Source: Pedobacter sp. BS3 (GTDB lineage Bacteria; Bacteroidota; Bacteroidia; Sphingobacteriales; Sphingobacteriaceae). From it: a stretch of DNA of 64,000 nucleotides. Under the pieces are notes generated by a model. That model did not search any database, was not told the origin of the DNA, and worked only from the letters and a program-made list of their open reading frames with translations. The stretch covers positions 62,001 through 126,000 of the forward strand of contig NZ_VTRT01000001.1 of the NCBI RefSeq assembly GCF_008274585.1, given 5' to 3'. Below are positions 50,201-58,360 of this stretch, one piece after another. The translations under genes and the position numbers were made by a program. Every line of letters begins with the position of its first letter. Position 1 is the first letter of the stretch.

Positions 50201-51302
50201 ATTTTGTTTTGACGTTACCGATACCGGGAAAGGATTTTCGCCCGAAGAACGCGAACGAATATTTGAACGGTTCTATAAAGTGAATAAGGAAGATGCCGGT
50301 GCGGGAGTAGGACTTTCATTAACACGTTCTTTAATTGAATTGATGGGTGGAACTATTGAAGCAAACAGTACTCCCGGCAAGGGCAGTACTTTTAAAATTA
50401 ACCTGTCTTTTGAAAAAAATATTTCTTCAACAGCTACGCCAGAAAATTTTCTAAAAACGCTCCTTTCCGGGTACGAACAGGAGGTTCACAACGAACCGGC
50501 TTTACCTGCCGGTAATCCGGCCGGGGGTAAAGAAATCATTCTTATTGCCGAAGATAATGTGGAAATAAATAATTACCTCTATAAAGAGCTAAATGCCGCC
50601 GGTTTTAAAGTAATTACCGCAACAAACGGCGCTAAAGCCTGGGAAAAAGTACAGAAAGTTATCCCGGATATTGTAATAACAGATGTGCTTATGCCCGAAA
50701 TGGACGGATTGGAACTTTGCAGCAAGCTGAAAAACGATGTTCTGACCAGCCATATTCCCGTAATTATGCTAACGGCAAAAACAGATGATTACAGCCGCAT
50801 CAATGGGCTTGAAACAGGCGCTGATGACTACCTGGCCAAGCCTTTCCTTACCAGGGAATTAAAGATACGCATACATAACCTGCTGCAAAACCGTAAACGC
50901 TTGCAGGAAAAGCTGCGGCAAGGCAATCCCGCCGCTTTAACCGGCATATCGGTAAACAGGCATGACCAGCAACTGCTTGAAAAGATTACTCATATTATTG
51001 ATAAAAATATCAGCCAACCCAATTTAAGCGTAGAATTTATTGGCGATAAAATAGGAATGAGCAGGGAACATTTATTCAGGAAACTGAAAGCTATAACCGG
51101 TCTTTCGCCTTCTGATTTTATACGCGATTACCGTTTAAACAAAGCCGCTGCGCTGCTTATTGAAAAACAGCTTAAGGTAGCAGAGGCAGCCTTTGAAGTA
51201 GGCTACCAGGATGTACAATATTTCAGCAAATGTTTTAAAAAGAAATTTAACTGTTCGCCGCAGCATTATTACCGGCATGTTGTAAGCGCATCCGGGAATT
51301 AG
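47229..51302 (+). CDS. Hybrid two-component system sensor/regulator (HTCS) of the PUL
   Basis: This single-protein two-component regulator senses a sugar in the periplasm and activates its locus. The 1357 residues hold a signal peptide (1-22), about 14 propeller repeats of the Reg_prop type (30-690, units such as GNVWVGTFDGLNVI), a Y_Y_Y domain and one TM helix (about 788-810). Then come HisKA with His848 in DVSHEFRTPLT, HATPase (DTGKGFSPEERERIFERFYK), a receiver with Asp1152 in IVITDVLMPEMDG and a C-terminal AraC-type HTH (about 1255-1350). TTG at 47229 is the likely start since no ATG fits the signal peptide. It probably controls the receptor operon and the GH2 gene. Confidence 0.95.
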   Translation: MSSKIFLFTTLLLFFVLHGVAQPVEQQAREYSFKMVGIKEGLSQSTVLSIYQDHYGFIWLGTRNGLNRYDGHSMTTFLNKIGDKTSLAGNIINKIQEDGNHNVWVATNKGLSVFDRKREIFTNYSIRGAEKPEVLDLEIDKAGFIWIGCAGGLFTFEPSSSTFTPAAKRFEAFREINSQYISSLHIQRGSLFIGTNVNGVYIVNLKSKKIRHIAYSEFEKSGQSPARVNDVIEDNRHAIWVGTKGNGLYRFNADGSVNHFSQSAPSEAFQITNDNVRALTIDKTGNVWVGTFDGLNVIWPGGQIDRITYQDKKPEGLSHGSIRALFTDRNGSVWIGTYFGGVNIYDRQNQQFNHYYHVSGDNKSLSFNVIGAFTEAAPGRLIIGTERGGINLFNPYSGKVIPAGMGPQNNLTIKSLYTSHQGAVWAGVFKEGLQQVNPQTGQLTPVRIAGKNPLSNVIINAITEDKQGNLWLATDDLGGIQVFNPREMRYQAFLNDKALHTLLAATPVRHLLLDKNRLWIATRGKGLLSYDLATGVIKTYKQVEKISVNINSVFCDKDGNLWLATNGDGIIRFNPATNAVSHIHAVHGLLNNITYGIIQDGNDDLWISTLTGLSRYIIRSKKFKNYSASSGFPLLELNEGLIYQASNGDFFVGGNNGFVSFNPLQITENEQPAPVIITRLNLLGQHTKSISALGSNDTNELHVELTHRQPVFTIEYASLNYLRPENEQYAYRLLGLDDTWYPLKDRRNITFSNLPAGRYTFQVRASSDGVNWYTAKKAVDIRILPAPWLSWWAIGLYIIAAIAIIFAIRHSEIRKNKLAHNLRIEQLEKNRWKEVHDIKLKYFTDVSHEFRTPLTLITNPVEDLVNDENNPPETREKLGLIYQNSKRLLLLIDQILDINRLDAGRLALNLSSVSISTLLQNIVHNFKSLADKQHITLNFIPGDETGYFMADVDKLEKIFYNLLSNAFKFTPSGGIISLSYITTTIADKKTGFCFDVTDTGKGFSPEERERIFERFYKVNKEDAGAGVGLSLTRSLIELMGGTIEANSTPGKGSTFKINLSFEKNISSTATPENFLKTLLSGYEQEVHNEPALPAGNPAGGKEIILIAEDNVEINNYLYKELNAAGFKVITATNGAKAWEKVQKVIPDIVITDVLMPEMDGLELCSKLKNDVLTSHIPVIMLTAKTDDYSRINGLETGADDYLAKPFLTRELKIRIHNLLQNRKRLQEKLRQGNPAALTGISVNRHDQQLLEKITHIIDKNISQPNLSVEFIGDKIGMSREHLFRKLKAITGLSPSDFIRDYRLNKAAALLIEKQLKVAEAAFEVGYQDVQYFSKCFKKKFNCSPQHYYRHVVSASGN

Positions 51303-51419
51303 GAGCTATTCAGGACAAACGCATCTAAAAAAATGTAATGTCATTGCCCCGAAGCCTCGCAATGACGAAAGATTTTAAATAACGTGAGTTCGGGATAGGA
51401 AACGCACAGCCTGTTTGCG

Positions 51420-51549
51420 CTCGTTTGTAAAACGAGTGCATAAATCTCCGGCGTTTGTAACGCCGCAATGTTGCTTAAGACAATCAAAGGCAGCGATTAT
51501 CGGCGTTGCAAACGCCGTTTTATGGCATCCCGATTGCAAATCGGGACGA
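51420..51549. repeat. Cluster of four short hairpins with TTTGYAA centres
   Basis: CTCGTTT-gta-AAACGAG, CGGCGTT-tgt-AACGCCG, CGGCGTT-gca-AACGCCG and CCCGATT-gca-AATCGGG follow one another, each with TTGYAA-like text at the loop. The first part (with AGTGCATAAATCTCCGGCG) is a copy of 7059-7101. Confidence 0.7.
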
Positions 51550-51603
51550 GCCTGCGCCTTAACCCGAAATCACGTTAAATTACGTTTATTCTGAGATGTA
51601 ATC

Positions 51604-51637
51604 ATCCCGATAACATCAGCGGGCGCCGGTTGTTGGA
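51604..51637. repeat. Short dispersed palindromic repeat, copy 2
   Basis: ATCCCGATAACATCAGCGGG then CGCCGGTTGTTGGA matches the segment at 34900-34933. Confidence 0.6.
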
Positions 51638-51714
51638 GCTTCCAGGGACAGATTGTTATATTACCTGTTAGACTGATGCTATGAGCCCGGCAACTCATAA
51701 CACGTCCCTGTTTT

Positions 51715-51778
51715 CAGACTTTCTCTACTTTTGGACTTTCCCGACTTCCGGACTACAAGCTATGAACTATAAGCCTTT
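51715..51778. repeat. Heptad tract at the 3' end of the M16 peptidase gene
   Basis: Units such as GACTTTC, TTCCCGA, CTTCCGG, ACTACAA, GCTATGA and ACTATAA follow each other. Its text overlaps that of the tracts at 3268-3365 and, inverted, 10850-10890. This copy follows a stop rather than precedes a start. Confidence 0.55.
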
Positions 51779-51783
51779 TAGTC

Positions 51784-54612
51784 TTACTTCTTCTCGGGCA
51801 GCAGTACAAAGCGGATGTAATTATTGCCGCTAAGGTATTTGTTTGCCGCTTCCTTCAAGCCCTGAACATTCAGCTTTTTGAGCGAATCCAGGTATGATAA
51901 GATCTCGGCAGGGTCTTCATGATTCTGGTATTGCCCGCTCAGGTACGAAAGCCAGAAGCTGTTTTGTTTCAGCTGCGTTTCTGTCGACCGGCGTTCTTCT
52001 GCAACAAACTTTTGCAGGTCTGTTTCCTGCGGGCCGTTGGCTTTTATCTTATTAATTTCATCCAATGCAGCGCTAATCAGTTTTTCTACGTTTGCCGGCG
52101 CACAACTAAATACAATGGTGTACGAATAGCGGTTTTTAGGATATTTTACGTAATTAGTGCGCACTCCGGGACTATATACACCACTTTCTTCTTCGCGTAA
52201 GCGCTCAATCAGCTTGATCTGCAACACTTCGCCTAAAGCATCGATCTCATTGTTATTTTCGGGGCTATAGGTATAATCTCCGCTAAATACCAGGCGTACG
52301 CTTGCTTTCTCTTCGCGGCCTTTATAAACGCTTTTAGCTATTTTTCCTTCGGGAATGTGTATGCCCAGGTCGCGGGCTTCGGTATTTTTATCGCCGGAAG
52401 GCAACGAACCGATATATTGTTCAATAAGCGGTTTGAGCTTCTCCTTATCAAAATTGCCTACAAAGGTAAACGTGAAGTTTTTGGCGTTGGCAAAGCTTTC
52501 GCGATAAATGTTGTAGGCTTTGTTTAAGTCGATCTGGTTGATTTTTTCGATACTTGGGCCGGTGTTGCGTTCATTATAATTGCTTAACACAGCGGCAATA
52601 GTATCGGCAAATACACTCGAAGGGTCGTCGCTGCGGTTGGCCAGACTGGCTTTTGCTTTGGCAATGGAACTGTTAAATATCGAGCTGTCTTTACGCGGCG
52701 AGGTAAAATACAGGTAGGTAAGCTGCAAAGCCGTTTCCAGATCTTTTGGGGTAGCAAAACCATTCAATCCCTGAGTACGCTCCGAAATGTATGGCGATAC
52801 AAAGGCTTGTTTATCCGACAGGTATTTGGTTAGCTGTACCGGTGTGTAATTGCCTACTCCGCTACGGCCGATAATATTTGCCGAATTGGCTGCAGACTGG
52901 TAATCGGCATCGCTGTAGCGGGATGTTCCCCCGGGGCTGAATGCGTTGAACTGGATTTCATCATTTTTAAAATCGGTAGGTTTCAGGTAAACTTTAACGC
53001 CGTTGCTCAGAACCAGCTCTGTAGTACCTAATGTGGCATCGGTTTTCTCGCTGACGATTTTACCTGCTACCGGCTTTTGGGCCAGCAGCGGGTCTTTATT
53101 AACATCATCCACGTAAGGGGTGATATTGCTTGTTTTTATATCGTTTATCCACTGGTTCACCTTAGTTTCATCCGGAAGGGAAGCCTTATCCTTTTCCGGT
53201 GCCATAATCAATATGTCGCGGTTGGTATCGGTAATATACGATGAAGCTAGTTGGTTAACTTCAGCCAGTTTGATGCCTCCGATAGTTGATTTGGCAAAAT
53301 TATATTCATAGGCAATGCCCGGACTGGCTTCGCCCTTTAAAAACAGCTGGACGTATTCCTGCACATAATTTTCGGAGTTGGTTTTATCCCGCTCGTTATA
53401 GCTGGTTTCCATAGCTGTCAGGTAGGATTGTTTTGCCCGGTCTAATTCGGTTTGGGTAAACCCGAATTTTTTAACCCGTTCTACTTCGGTTAAAACGGCT
53501 TTAAAACCACGCTCCAACTCGCCGGGACGGGCCACCACATAAGCACTGGCAACATCCAGTCCTGCCAGGAAGCCGCTGATGCTGCTGCCGCCCTGTACAA
53601 ACGGCGGATTAGCCTGTTTGCTCAGCTCGCTGAAACGCTCTGCAAACATACGGTTGTATAAACCCTGAATAATATTATTGCGCAGGTTGGTGGTTGTTTT
53701 AACTACTTCTTCGGGATGCTTGATCAATATCTGCGCTACAGTAACCGGCCATTCGTTATCGGTAACCGCTATAAACTGGTTTTTATTTAATAGCGGGATA
53801 GTATATTTGGTGCGCACTGCCGGTTTTGCCGGATTTTTCAGGTCCGAGAATTTGGCTTTTATCTGTTGCTCTACCTGGTTTACGTCAATATCGCCAACAA
53901 CAATCAATGCCTGTAAATTGGGGCGGTACCAGGTTTTATAAAAATTGTATAACGTTGCCCGGTTAAATGATTTGAGCACTTCTTCCGTGCCAATGGGCAG
54001 GCGCTTTGAGTATCGCGAATTGTTAAGCAGCACAGGTAAATATTTATTCTGCATCCGTTCCTGTGCACCTTTTCCCAGGCGTTTTTCTTCCAGAACCACG
54101 CCCCGCTCTTTGTTAATTTCGGTAGTATCTAAGGTAGCATCCTGGGCCCAGTCACGCATAATTTGCATAGCATTTTTGAACACTTCCGGGTCGTCAGTTG
54201 GTATAGGCAACTGGTAAACGGTTTCATCAAACCCGGTATATGCGTTCAGGTCGGCGCCGAACCGAACGCCGTTTTTCTGCAAGTAGTTCACCAACTCATT
54301 TTTAGGAAAATGTTTGGTTCCGTTAAAGCTCATGTGCTCCATGAAATGCGCCAGGCCAAGCTGTTCGTCGGTTTCTAAAACAGAACCCACTTTATTAACC
54401 AGGTACAGCTGCGCCCGTTTTTGCGGTTCAGTATTGCGGCGTATATAATACGTGAAACCATTGGCCAGCTTGCCAATCCGCAGGTTGGGGTCTACAGGTA
54501 AAACCTGTCCGGCGGAAGGCTGCTTTTTACTTTTTGCTGTTTGTGAGAAAGCGTTGCAGGAAATGAGCAGGGCCAGAACAATACCGGCGCTGTATTTGAG
54601 GTATGTACTCAT
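51784..54612 (-). CDS. M16-family zinc peptidase (pitrilysin type), secreted
   Basis: The 942-residue protein has a signal peptide (1-24) and the inverted zinc motif HFMEH (89-93) within LAHFMEHMSFNGTKHFP, with the distant Glu ligand expected in the INKERGVVLEEKRL segment. Four M16 repeats fill the length, the second half being the inactive partner domain. Such periplasmic or surface peptidases cut short unfolded peptides. It begins 6 bp after the DUF2059 gene, so they share a transcript. Confidence 0.93.
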   Translation of the reverse strand: MSTYLKYSAGIVLALLISCNAFSQTAKSKKQPSAGQVLPVDPNLRIGKLANGFTYYIRRNTEPQKRAQLYLVNKVGSVLETDEQLGLAHFMEHMSFNGTKHFPKNELVNYLQKNGVRFGADLNAYTGFDETVYQLPIPTDDPEVFKNAMQIMRDWAQDATLDTTEINKERGVVLEEKRLGKGAQERMQNKYLPVLLNNSRYSKRLPIGTEEVLKSFNRATLYNFYKTWYRPNLQALIVVGDIDVNQVEQQIKAKFSDLKNPAKPAVRTKYTIPLLNKNQFIAVTDNEWPVTVAQILIKHPEEVVKTTTNLRNNIIQGLYNRMFAERFSELSKQANPPFVQGGSSISGFLAGLDVASAYVVARPGELERGFKAVLTEVERVKKFGFTQTELDRAKQSYLTAMETSYNERDKTNSENYVQEYVQLFLKGEASPGIAYEYNFAKSTIGGIKLAEVNQLASSYITDTNRDILIMAPEKDKASLPDETKVNQWINDIKTSNITPYVDDVNKDPLLAQKPVAGKIVSEKTDATLGTTELVLSNGVKVYLKPTDFKNDEIQFNAFSPGGTSRYSDADYQSAANSANIIGRSGVGNYTPVQLTKYLSDKQAFVSPYISERTQGLNGFATPKDLETALQLTYLYFTSPRKDSSIFNSSIAKAKASLANRSDDPSSVFADTIAAVLSNYNERNTGPSIEKINQIDLNKAYNIYRESFANAKNFTFTFVGNFDKEKLKPLIEQYIGSLPSGDKNTEARDLGIHIPEGKIAKSVYKGREEKASVRLVFSGDYTYSPENNNEIDALGEVLQIKLIERLREEESGVYSPGVRTNYVKYPKNRYSYTIVFSCAPANVEKLISAALDEINKIKANGPQETDLQKFVAEERRSTETQLKQNSFWLSYLSGQYQNHEDPAEILSYLDSLKKLNVQGLKEAANKYLSGNNYIRFVLLPEKK

Positions 54613-54618
54613 TGTGGA

Positions 54619-55074
54619 TTATTCTTCGTTTTTAAGATATTTTTGCATTAAGGTTTGTAGTTCATCCTGATGCCTGAGAACTAACTGATGGCCAATTTCC
54701 ATTCCTTTTTTCATTAGCTCAGGAGATTTTTCGAGCATTTTCTTCCCTATAGGTGATTCATAAAATGTAGCCAGTTGCGCCAGTTCATCATCGGTAAAAG
54801 TTTCCTGGTACACTTTAATAAACTCGGGCTTCACTGCTTTCCAGTTCATGGCAATTTCAAAAAACTCGGTTGCCGCCTGTTTGAATCCTTCCTGCTTATC
54901 TTCGGGGATACTTTTACTTAAGACCGGAATCATAGTTGTTCTGATATTTTCTATGATTTTATCAAGCTGCATAACAGTAACAAGCCTTTCGGCAATTTCT
55001 GTCGACCGTTGCTGAGCATTAGCCAGCAATCCGGCCGGACACAACAAAAGCAAGAATAGAAACTTTTTAAGCAT
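54619..55074 (-). CDS. DUF2059 secreted protein
   Basis: The 151-residue protein has a signal peptide (1-20, ending GLLANAQ) and the helical DUF2059 region, in which FIKVYQETFTDDELAQLATF and YESPIGKKMLEKSPELMKKG are the typical signature. The family is periplasmic and of unknown function. It is the first gene of a pair with the M16 peptidase, perhaps helping it or acting on the same envelope process. Confidence 0.9.
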   Translation of the reverse strand: MLKKFLFLLLLCPAGLLANAQQRSTEIAERLVTVMQLDKIIENIRTTMIPVLSKSIPEDKQEGFKQAATEFFEIAMNWKAVKPEFIKVYQETFTDDELAQLATFYESPIGKKMLEKSPELMKKGMEIGHQLVLRHQDELQTLMQKYLKNEE

Positions 55075-55272
55075 ACGCGTAATTGCAGCAGGCGAATAAA
55101 ACGATTATTTATTCATGTTGGATAAATAAGCTTTAGCAAATATAGAACTTCATCCGAAAAAATTGTGCTAATGGTTGGTAGAAGCAAATGTTATTATATT
55201 TAACCATAATTCAACTATGCGGATGATTTCTTGTTTATTAAACGTTAATTAGTTGCCATATCCTGTTTATTA

Positions 55273-55854
55273 ATGGAAAAGTTACGTAAGTACATCACAT
55301 CGTTAACTGAATTTTCGGAAGAAAGCTGGAATATCTTATTACCGGTTTTAAGCAGGCTGGAGTTTAGAAAGGGTGAATACTTATTGAGAGCGGGTGAAGT
55401 ATGTAACGCGTTGTTTTTTATTGAAAATGGCTGTTGCAGAAGCTATTATGAAAAAGACGGAGTGGAGAAGAATACCGCGTTTTACTTTGAAAATGATATT
55501 GCTACCAATATCCGGAGTTTTGGTAGCGGGGAAAAATCCTTATATTTTATCAGGGCAGTTGAACCGTTAATAATTATTGCTTTCGACAAAAAGAAACTAA
55601 TGGAAGCTACCAAAGCAGCACCGCAAATTGAGGCTTTGGGCAGATGTTGTATCCGGGTATTCGCTGCCAGACAGGATGAGTTTGCCAGTTTATTGAATTT
55701 ATACACTGCACAGGAACGATATGAATATTTGGAGAAGCATTATCCTGCAATGCTGCAACGAGTTTCATTAACACAGCTATCATCCTTTCTGGGTGTTGCC
55801 CGCGAAACCTTAAGCCGAATACGTCGAAAAAGAGTTCATCCTTCTGTTTTGTGA
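55273..55854 (+). CDS. Crp/Fnr-family transcriptional regulator
   Basis: The 193-residue protein has a cyclic-nucleotide-binding-like beta-roll (about 15-110, LEFRKGEYLLRAGEVCNALF then FIENGCCRSYYEKDG) and a short C-terminal helix-turn-helix (VSLTQLSSFLGVARETLSRI). In the recognition helix, RETLSR keeps the three residues (Arg, Glu, Arg) that in E. coli CRP read the TGTGA half-site. A perfect TGTGA-N6-TCACA overlaps its own stop codon, just before the next gene. The effector pocket lacks the clear cAMP arginine-serine pair, so the signal is unknown. Confidence 0.9.
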   Translation: MEKLRKYITSLTEFSEESWNILLPVLSRLEFRKGEYLLRAGEVCNALFFIENGCCRSYYEKDGVEKNTAFYFENDIATNIRSFGSGEKSLYFIRAVEPLIIIAFDKKKLMEATKAAPQIEALGRCCIRVFAARQDEFASLLNLYTAQERYEYLEKHYPAMLQRVSLTQLSSFLGVARETLSRIRRKRVHPSVL

Positions 55855-55865
55855 TATATGTCACA
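55850..55865 (+). promoter_or_regulatory. Perfect CRP-type operator TGTGA-N6-TCACA
   Basis: TGTGA (55850-55854, including the regulator's stop TGA), TATATG and TCACA (55861-55865) match the E. coli CRP consensus half-sites exactly. A -7-like CAACTTTG lies at 55888-55895. With a start of transcription near 55900 the operator centre would be near -42, the class II activator position. The VOC gene starts at 55917. Confidence 0.7.
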
Positions 55866-55916
55866 GTGAAAAATCGTCTGTTAGCGGCAACTTTGCAGCA
55901 ATAAAAATGTTGAAAA

Positions 55917-56333
55917 ATGCAAAAGTTAAGAAAAATAGACGCCCAAACAAATGTTATCAATTGGTTTGAAATTGCTGTGCTGGATTCAGACCGGGCCCGG
56001 ACTTTTTACGAGACCATCCTTGATATTAAAATGCACACCATATTTGTAGAAGAGACGGATGAAGAACTCACTTTTTTCCCTTCAGACCCCGCGGTCATCC
56101 AGGCCACTTCTGGCAGAGTAACCGGGTGCCTGACTAAGAATAACCGGGTTAAACCTTCACAAAACGGTACATTAATTTATTTAAATGCCAGCCCAAATAT
56201 CCAGACTGTAATTGATAGAATTGAACCTGCAGGTGGAAAAGTTATTACATCTAAAACTTTGATAAAGGCAGGTTACATTTGTGTATTTACCGATACAGAG
56301 GGTAACCGGGTGGCTCTGCATGCCGAAGCGTAA
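55917..56333 (+). CDS. VOC-superfamily (glyoxalase-like) protein
   Basis: The 138-residue protein has the vicinal-oxygen-chelate fold: NWFEIAVLDSDRARTFYETI at the start, LTFFPSDPAVIQAT in the middle and ICVFTDTEGNRVALHAEA at the end. A metal site using a central Glu is plausible, but the substrate is not known; the family includes dioxygenases, lyases and antibiotic-binding proteins. The CRP-type operator before it suggests control by the adjacent regulator. Confidence 0.88.
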   Translation: MQKLRKIDAQTNVINWFEIAVLDSDRARTFYETILDIKMHTIFVEETDEELTFFPSDPAVIQATSGRVTGCLTKNNRVKPSQNGTLIYLNASPNIQTVIDRIEPAGGKVITSKTLIKAGYICVFTDTEGNRVALHAEA

Positions 56334-56455
56334 AGCGGATAAAAGTAAAAATATTTTCTGACTTGGACTGTCTCCTTGATAGGCCGGATATTTGAAACCT
56401 CTTTCCTTATCGCTATTTGCAATTTTCTTATTTTTGTAAGAAGAAAACGTGAAAT

Positions 56456-56656
56456 ATGGTAACAGTAACAATAAACGAGAAAGGCAAGGGAGCTAAAGCG
56501 CTAATCGAATTGCTTAGTACATTTAGTTATGTTAAAATCCATAAAAAAAACCGGTACAATGCTGAAACGGAAAAAGCTATCGAGGAGGCACGTGCGGGAA
56601 TTGGTATTATAAAAACCAAAAGCCATGCTGATTTAATGAAAAAGCTAAGAAGCTAA
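56456..56656 (+). CDS. Antitoxin-like protein of a YafQ/RelE-type pair
   Basis: The 66-residue protein (MVTVTINEKGKGAKALIELL...) is a short antitoxin-type product with an N-terminal beta strand and a C-terminal AIEEARAG...KSHADLMKKL tail. The start of a YafQ-like toxin frame follows directly at 56657, with no gap after the stop, which is the usual arrangement. A TATTTTTG -7 element lies at 56429-56436. The DNA-binding part would repress its own promoter. Confidence 0.78.
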   Translation: MVTVTINEKGKGAKALIELLSTFSYVKIHKKNRYNAETEKAIEEARAGIGIIKTKSHADLMKKLRS

Positions 56657-56986
56657 ATGTACGACATTGATGTAAAAAATAGCTTCAAAAAAGACTTTAA
56701 GCTTGCCTTAAAAAGAGGGTTGGATGAAAGCAAACTTGAGGTTGTTTTAAAGCTTCTTAGAAAAGATGGTAAGCTTCCTGCCAAATAACTCCATACTCTA
56801 AAAGGCGAATATAAGGGCTTGCGGGAGTGTCATATTGAGTCTGATTGGCTGCTGATATGGGAACAAAACGAAGTTATTAGGCTTATTACTCTTATCAGAA
56901 CGGGAACTCATTCTGACCTTTTTAATTTTCTCCCAATTTTCAGCTCTTACCTGCCCCCCGCCAGTCCGGAATTAAAAGGACTATAA
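56657..56986 (+). pseudogene. YafQ/RelE-family toxin interrupted by an in-frame stop
   Basis: From ATG 56657 the frame encodes 43 residues (MYDIDVKNSFKKDFKLALKR... DGKLPAK), then TAA at 56786-56788, then continues in the same frame with LHTLKGEYKGLRECHIESDW, LLIWEQNEVI and RTGTHSDLF. Both pieces match the usual YafQ toxin plan, whose text normally runs LP..Y..H.L.GEYKG without a stop. The stop falls where the family has about PAKYK.H. The full-length frame extends to a stop at 56984-56986, past the usual LF end. I infer an inactive toxin, with the antitoxin still intact. Confidence 0.82.
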
Positions 56987-57245
56987 AAAACCTCACGAGG
57001 TTCAGGAACATAGCAGCATTGTTTTAACCAAAATAAACCCGGCAGCAGCGGCAGCCCGATTGCAATGAGGGCTATAGCGAATGACGGGACTATCGGAGCC
57101 GATGCACTACCGCAGGTGCTTTTCAAAAAACAAATTTTATGCCCGGATAATGTAAATTCATCACCCTCTATTATAAATATAAATACCCCTGCTCAAACAA
57201 TCGTTTTTTATTAGCTGTTAAACCAGAACATCAATTTACAAAACC

Positions 57246-57449
57246 ATGAAAAACAACATGTTAAAATTAGGATTAGCCCTGTTCATAATGGGCATTGCAG
57301 CCGCGGGATGCGGTTCATCCAGGGAAACTTCGGGAAGCAGCGACTCTACCATGGTGGATTCATCTACCACTACCCCGCCCGATCCCACACGAATGGACAC
57401 TACCAGGAGCAGAGGTGCCGATACCGTCCGGACAGATAGTACCATGTAA
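57246..57449 (+). CDS. Small Ser/Thr/Asp-rich lipoprotein
   Basis: The 67-residue product has a lipoprotein signal ending IAAAGC (Cys about 21), followed by a low-complexity tail rich in Ser, Thr, Asp and Pro (DSSTTTPPDPTRMDTTRS). It resembles the 60-residue secreted Thr-rich protein at 2891-3073 in style. I see no known family. An opposing frame on the other strand is judged to be its shadow. Confidence 0.6.
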   Translation: MKNNMLKLGLALFIMGIAAAGCGSSRETSGSSDSTMVDSSTTTPPDPTRMDTTRSRGADTVRTDSTM

Positions 57450-57591
57450 ACCACTGCGTAAAAGTTTTCAGGCAGTTTAACAGATCATATAACAAAGCAA
57501 TTGCCGGCAGATTTGTATCTTAGCCCCGGTATTGCTTTGCTTAGCTGGCAGGCATATCAAAAAAACATTTTTCCACAATTTAAATTTTACC

Positions 57592-57599
57592 TAACTTTG
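57592..57599 (+). promoter_or_regulatory. -7 element of the yceD-rpmF-fab-acc cluster
   Basis: TAACTTTG followed by CAGG is a strong TAnnTTTG match 20 bp before the TTG start of yceD at 57619. It supports that start, since little leader is left. No clear -33 TTG was found. Confidence 0.6.
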
Positions 57600-57618
57600 C
57601 AGGCTCAATTGTCGTGCT

Positions 57619-58143
57619 TTGAAATCGTTAAAACAATATCACATTCCGTTTACCGGATTGAAAACCGGCAAGCATCAGTTTGATTTTGATGTTGATGAGC
57701 TTTTTTTCAACGAGTTTGAATACTCGCTGGTAAAAAAGGGCAGGTTAAAGGTGAACCTCGACCTGGATAAGCAGGCAACCATGCTGATCTTAGATTTCAG
57801 CATTGCCGGCGAGATTTACCTGAGCTGTGATGTTTGCCTGGCCGATTTTCCGACCCCGGTAAACATTACCGAGCGGCAGATTGTGAAGTTTGGAGAAGAG
57901 GATATAGATGAGACCGAAGAGATCATGGTGCTGAATAGAAATGAGCACGAGATTGATGTTTCGGGGCTGATCTATGAGTTTATAAACCTGGCCACACCAT
58001 ACATCAGCCGGTGCGAAAATGAAGGTAAAACACCCTGGTGCGATATGGAAATGGTAGAAAAGCTTAAAGCGCTGTCAGAAAAAGAAGCAATTAACACTGG
58101 CGACCCACGTTGGGAAGCTCTAAAAAAGATAAAAAATAATTAA
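57619..58143 (+). CDS. yceD: YceD family (DUF177) protein
   Basis: The 174-residue protein has the YceD/DUF177 plan: [20 protein letters not shown] at the start, [13 protein letters not shown] in the middle and [20 protein letters not shown] near the end. It is a conserved partner of rpmF and may help 23S rRNA or fatty-acid gene expression; its exact role is unclear. I use the TTG start at 57619 because the family begins MKSLKQY and the promoter lies only 20 bp upstream. It heads a co-directional cluster. Confidence 0.9.
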   Translation: MKSLKQYHIPFTGLKTGKHQFDFDVDELFFNEFEYSLVKKGRLKVNLDLDKQATMLILDFSIAGEIYLSCDVCLADFPTPVNITERQIVKFGEEDIDETEEIMVLNRNEHEIDVSGLIYEFINLATPYISRCENEGKTPWCDMEMVEKLKALSEKEAINTGDPRWEALKKIKNN

Positions 58144-58154
58144 AAAAGGAAGCG

Positions 58155-58346
58155 ATGGCACATCCAAAACGTAAGTTATCTAAATCAAGAAGGGATAAGA
58201 GAAGAACGCATTATAAAGCTGAAGCCCCTACATTAACCACCTGTAAAGTTACAGGAGCTGTGCACTTACCGCACCGTGCATACAATGTAGACGGAAACCT
58301 GTACTACAACGGCAAATTAGTTATTGAAAATACCTCGATCGCGTAA
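58155..58346 (+). CDS. rpmF: 50S ribosomal protein L32
   Basis: The 63-residue product matches L32: [20 protein letters not shown] at the start and [20 protein letters not shown] at the end. It has no zinc-cysteine pairs (only one Cys), so it is the zinc-free form. It lies 11 bp after yceD and 15 bp before plsX, the standard order. Confidence 0.95.
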   Translation: MAHPKRKLSKSRRDKRRTHYKAEAPTLTTCKVTGAVHLPHRAYNVDGNLYYNGKLVIENTSIA

Positions 58347-58360
58347 GGTAATTTCTGTAA

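Larger units (their letters stand above)
51303..51783. other. 480-bp convergent spacer with hairpin cluster
   Basis: This spacer between the HTCS gene and the convergent M16 peptidase gene contains four short hairpins (listed separately), the second copy of the 34900 repeat (51604-51637) and a 7-nt periodic pyrimidine tract (51715-51778). I saw no open frame. Confidence 0.55.

Noticed and set aside
57236-57454. 72-residue minus-strand frame opposite the small lipoprotein
   Set aside because: The plus strand has a clear lipoprotein signal with lipobox cysteine; the opposite frame has none and ends in hydrophobic text that is just its complement.
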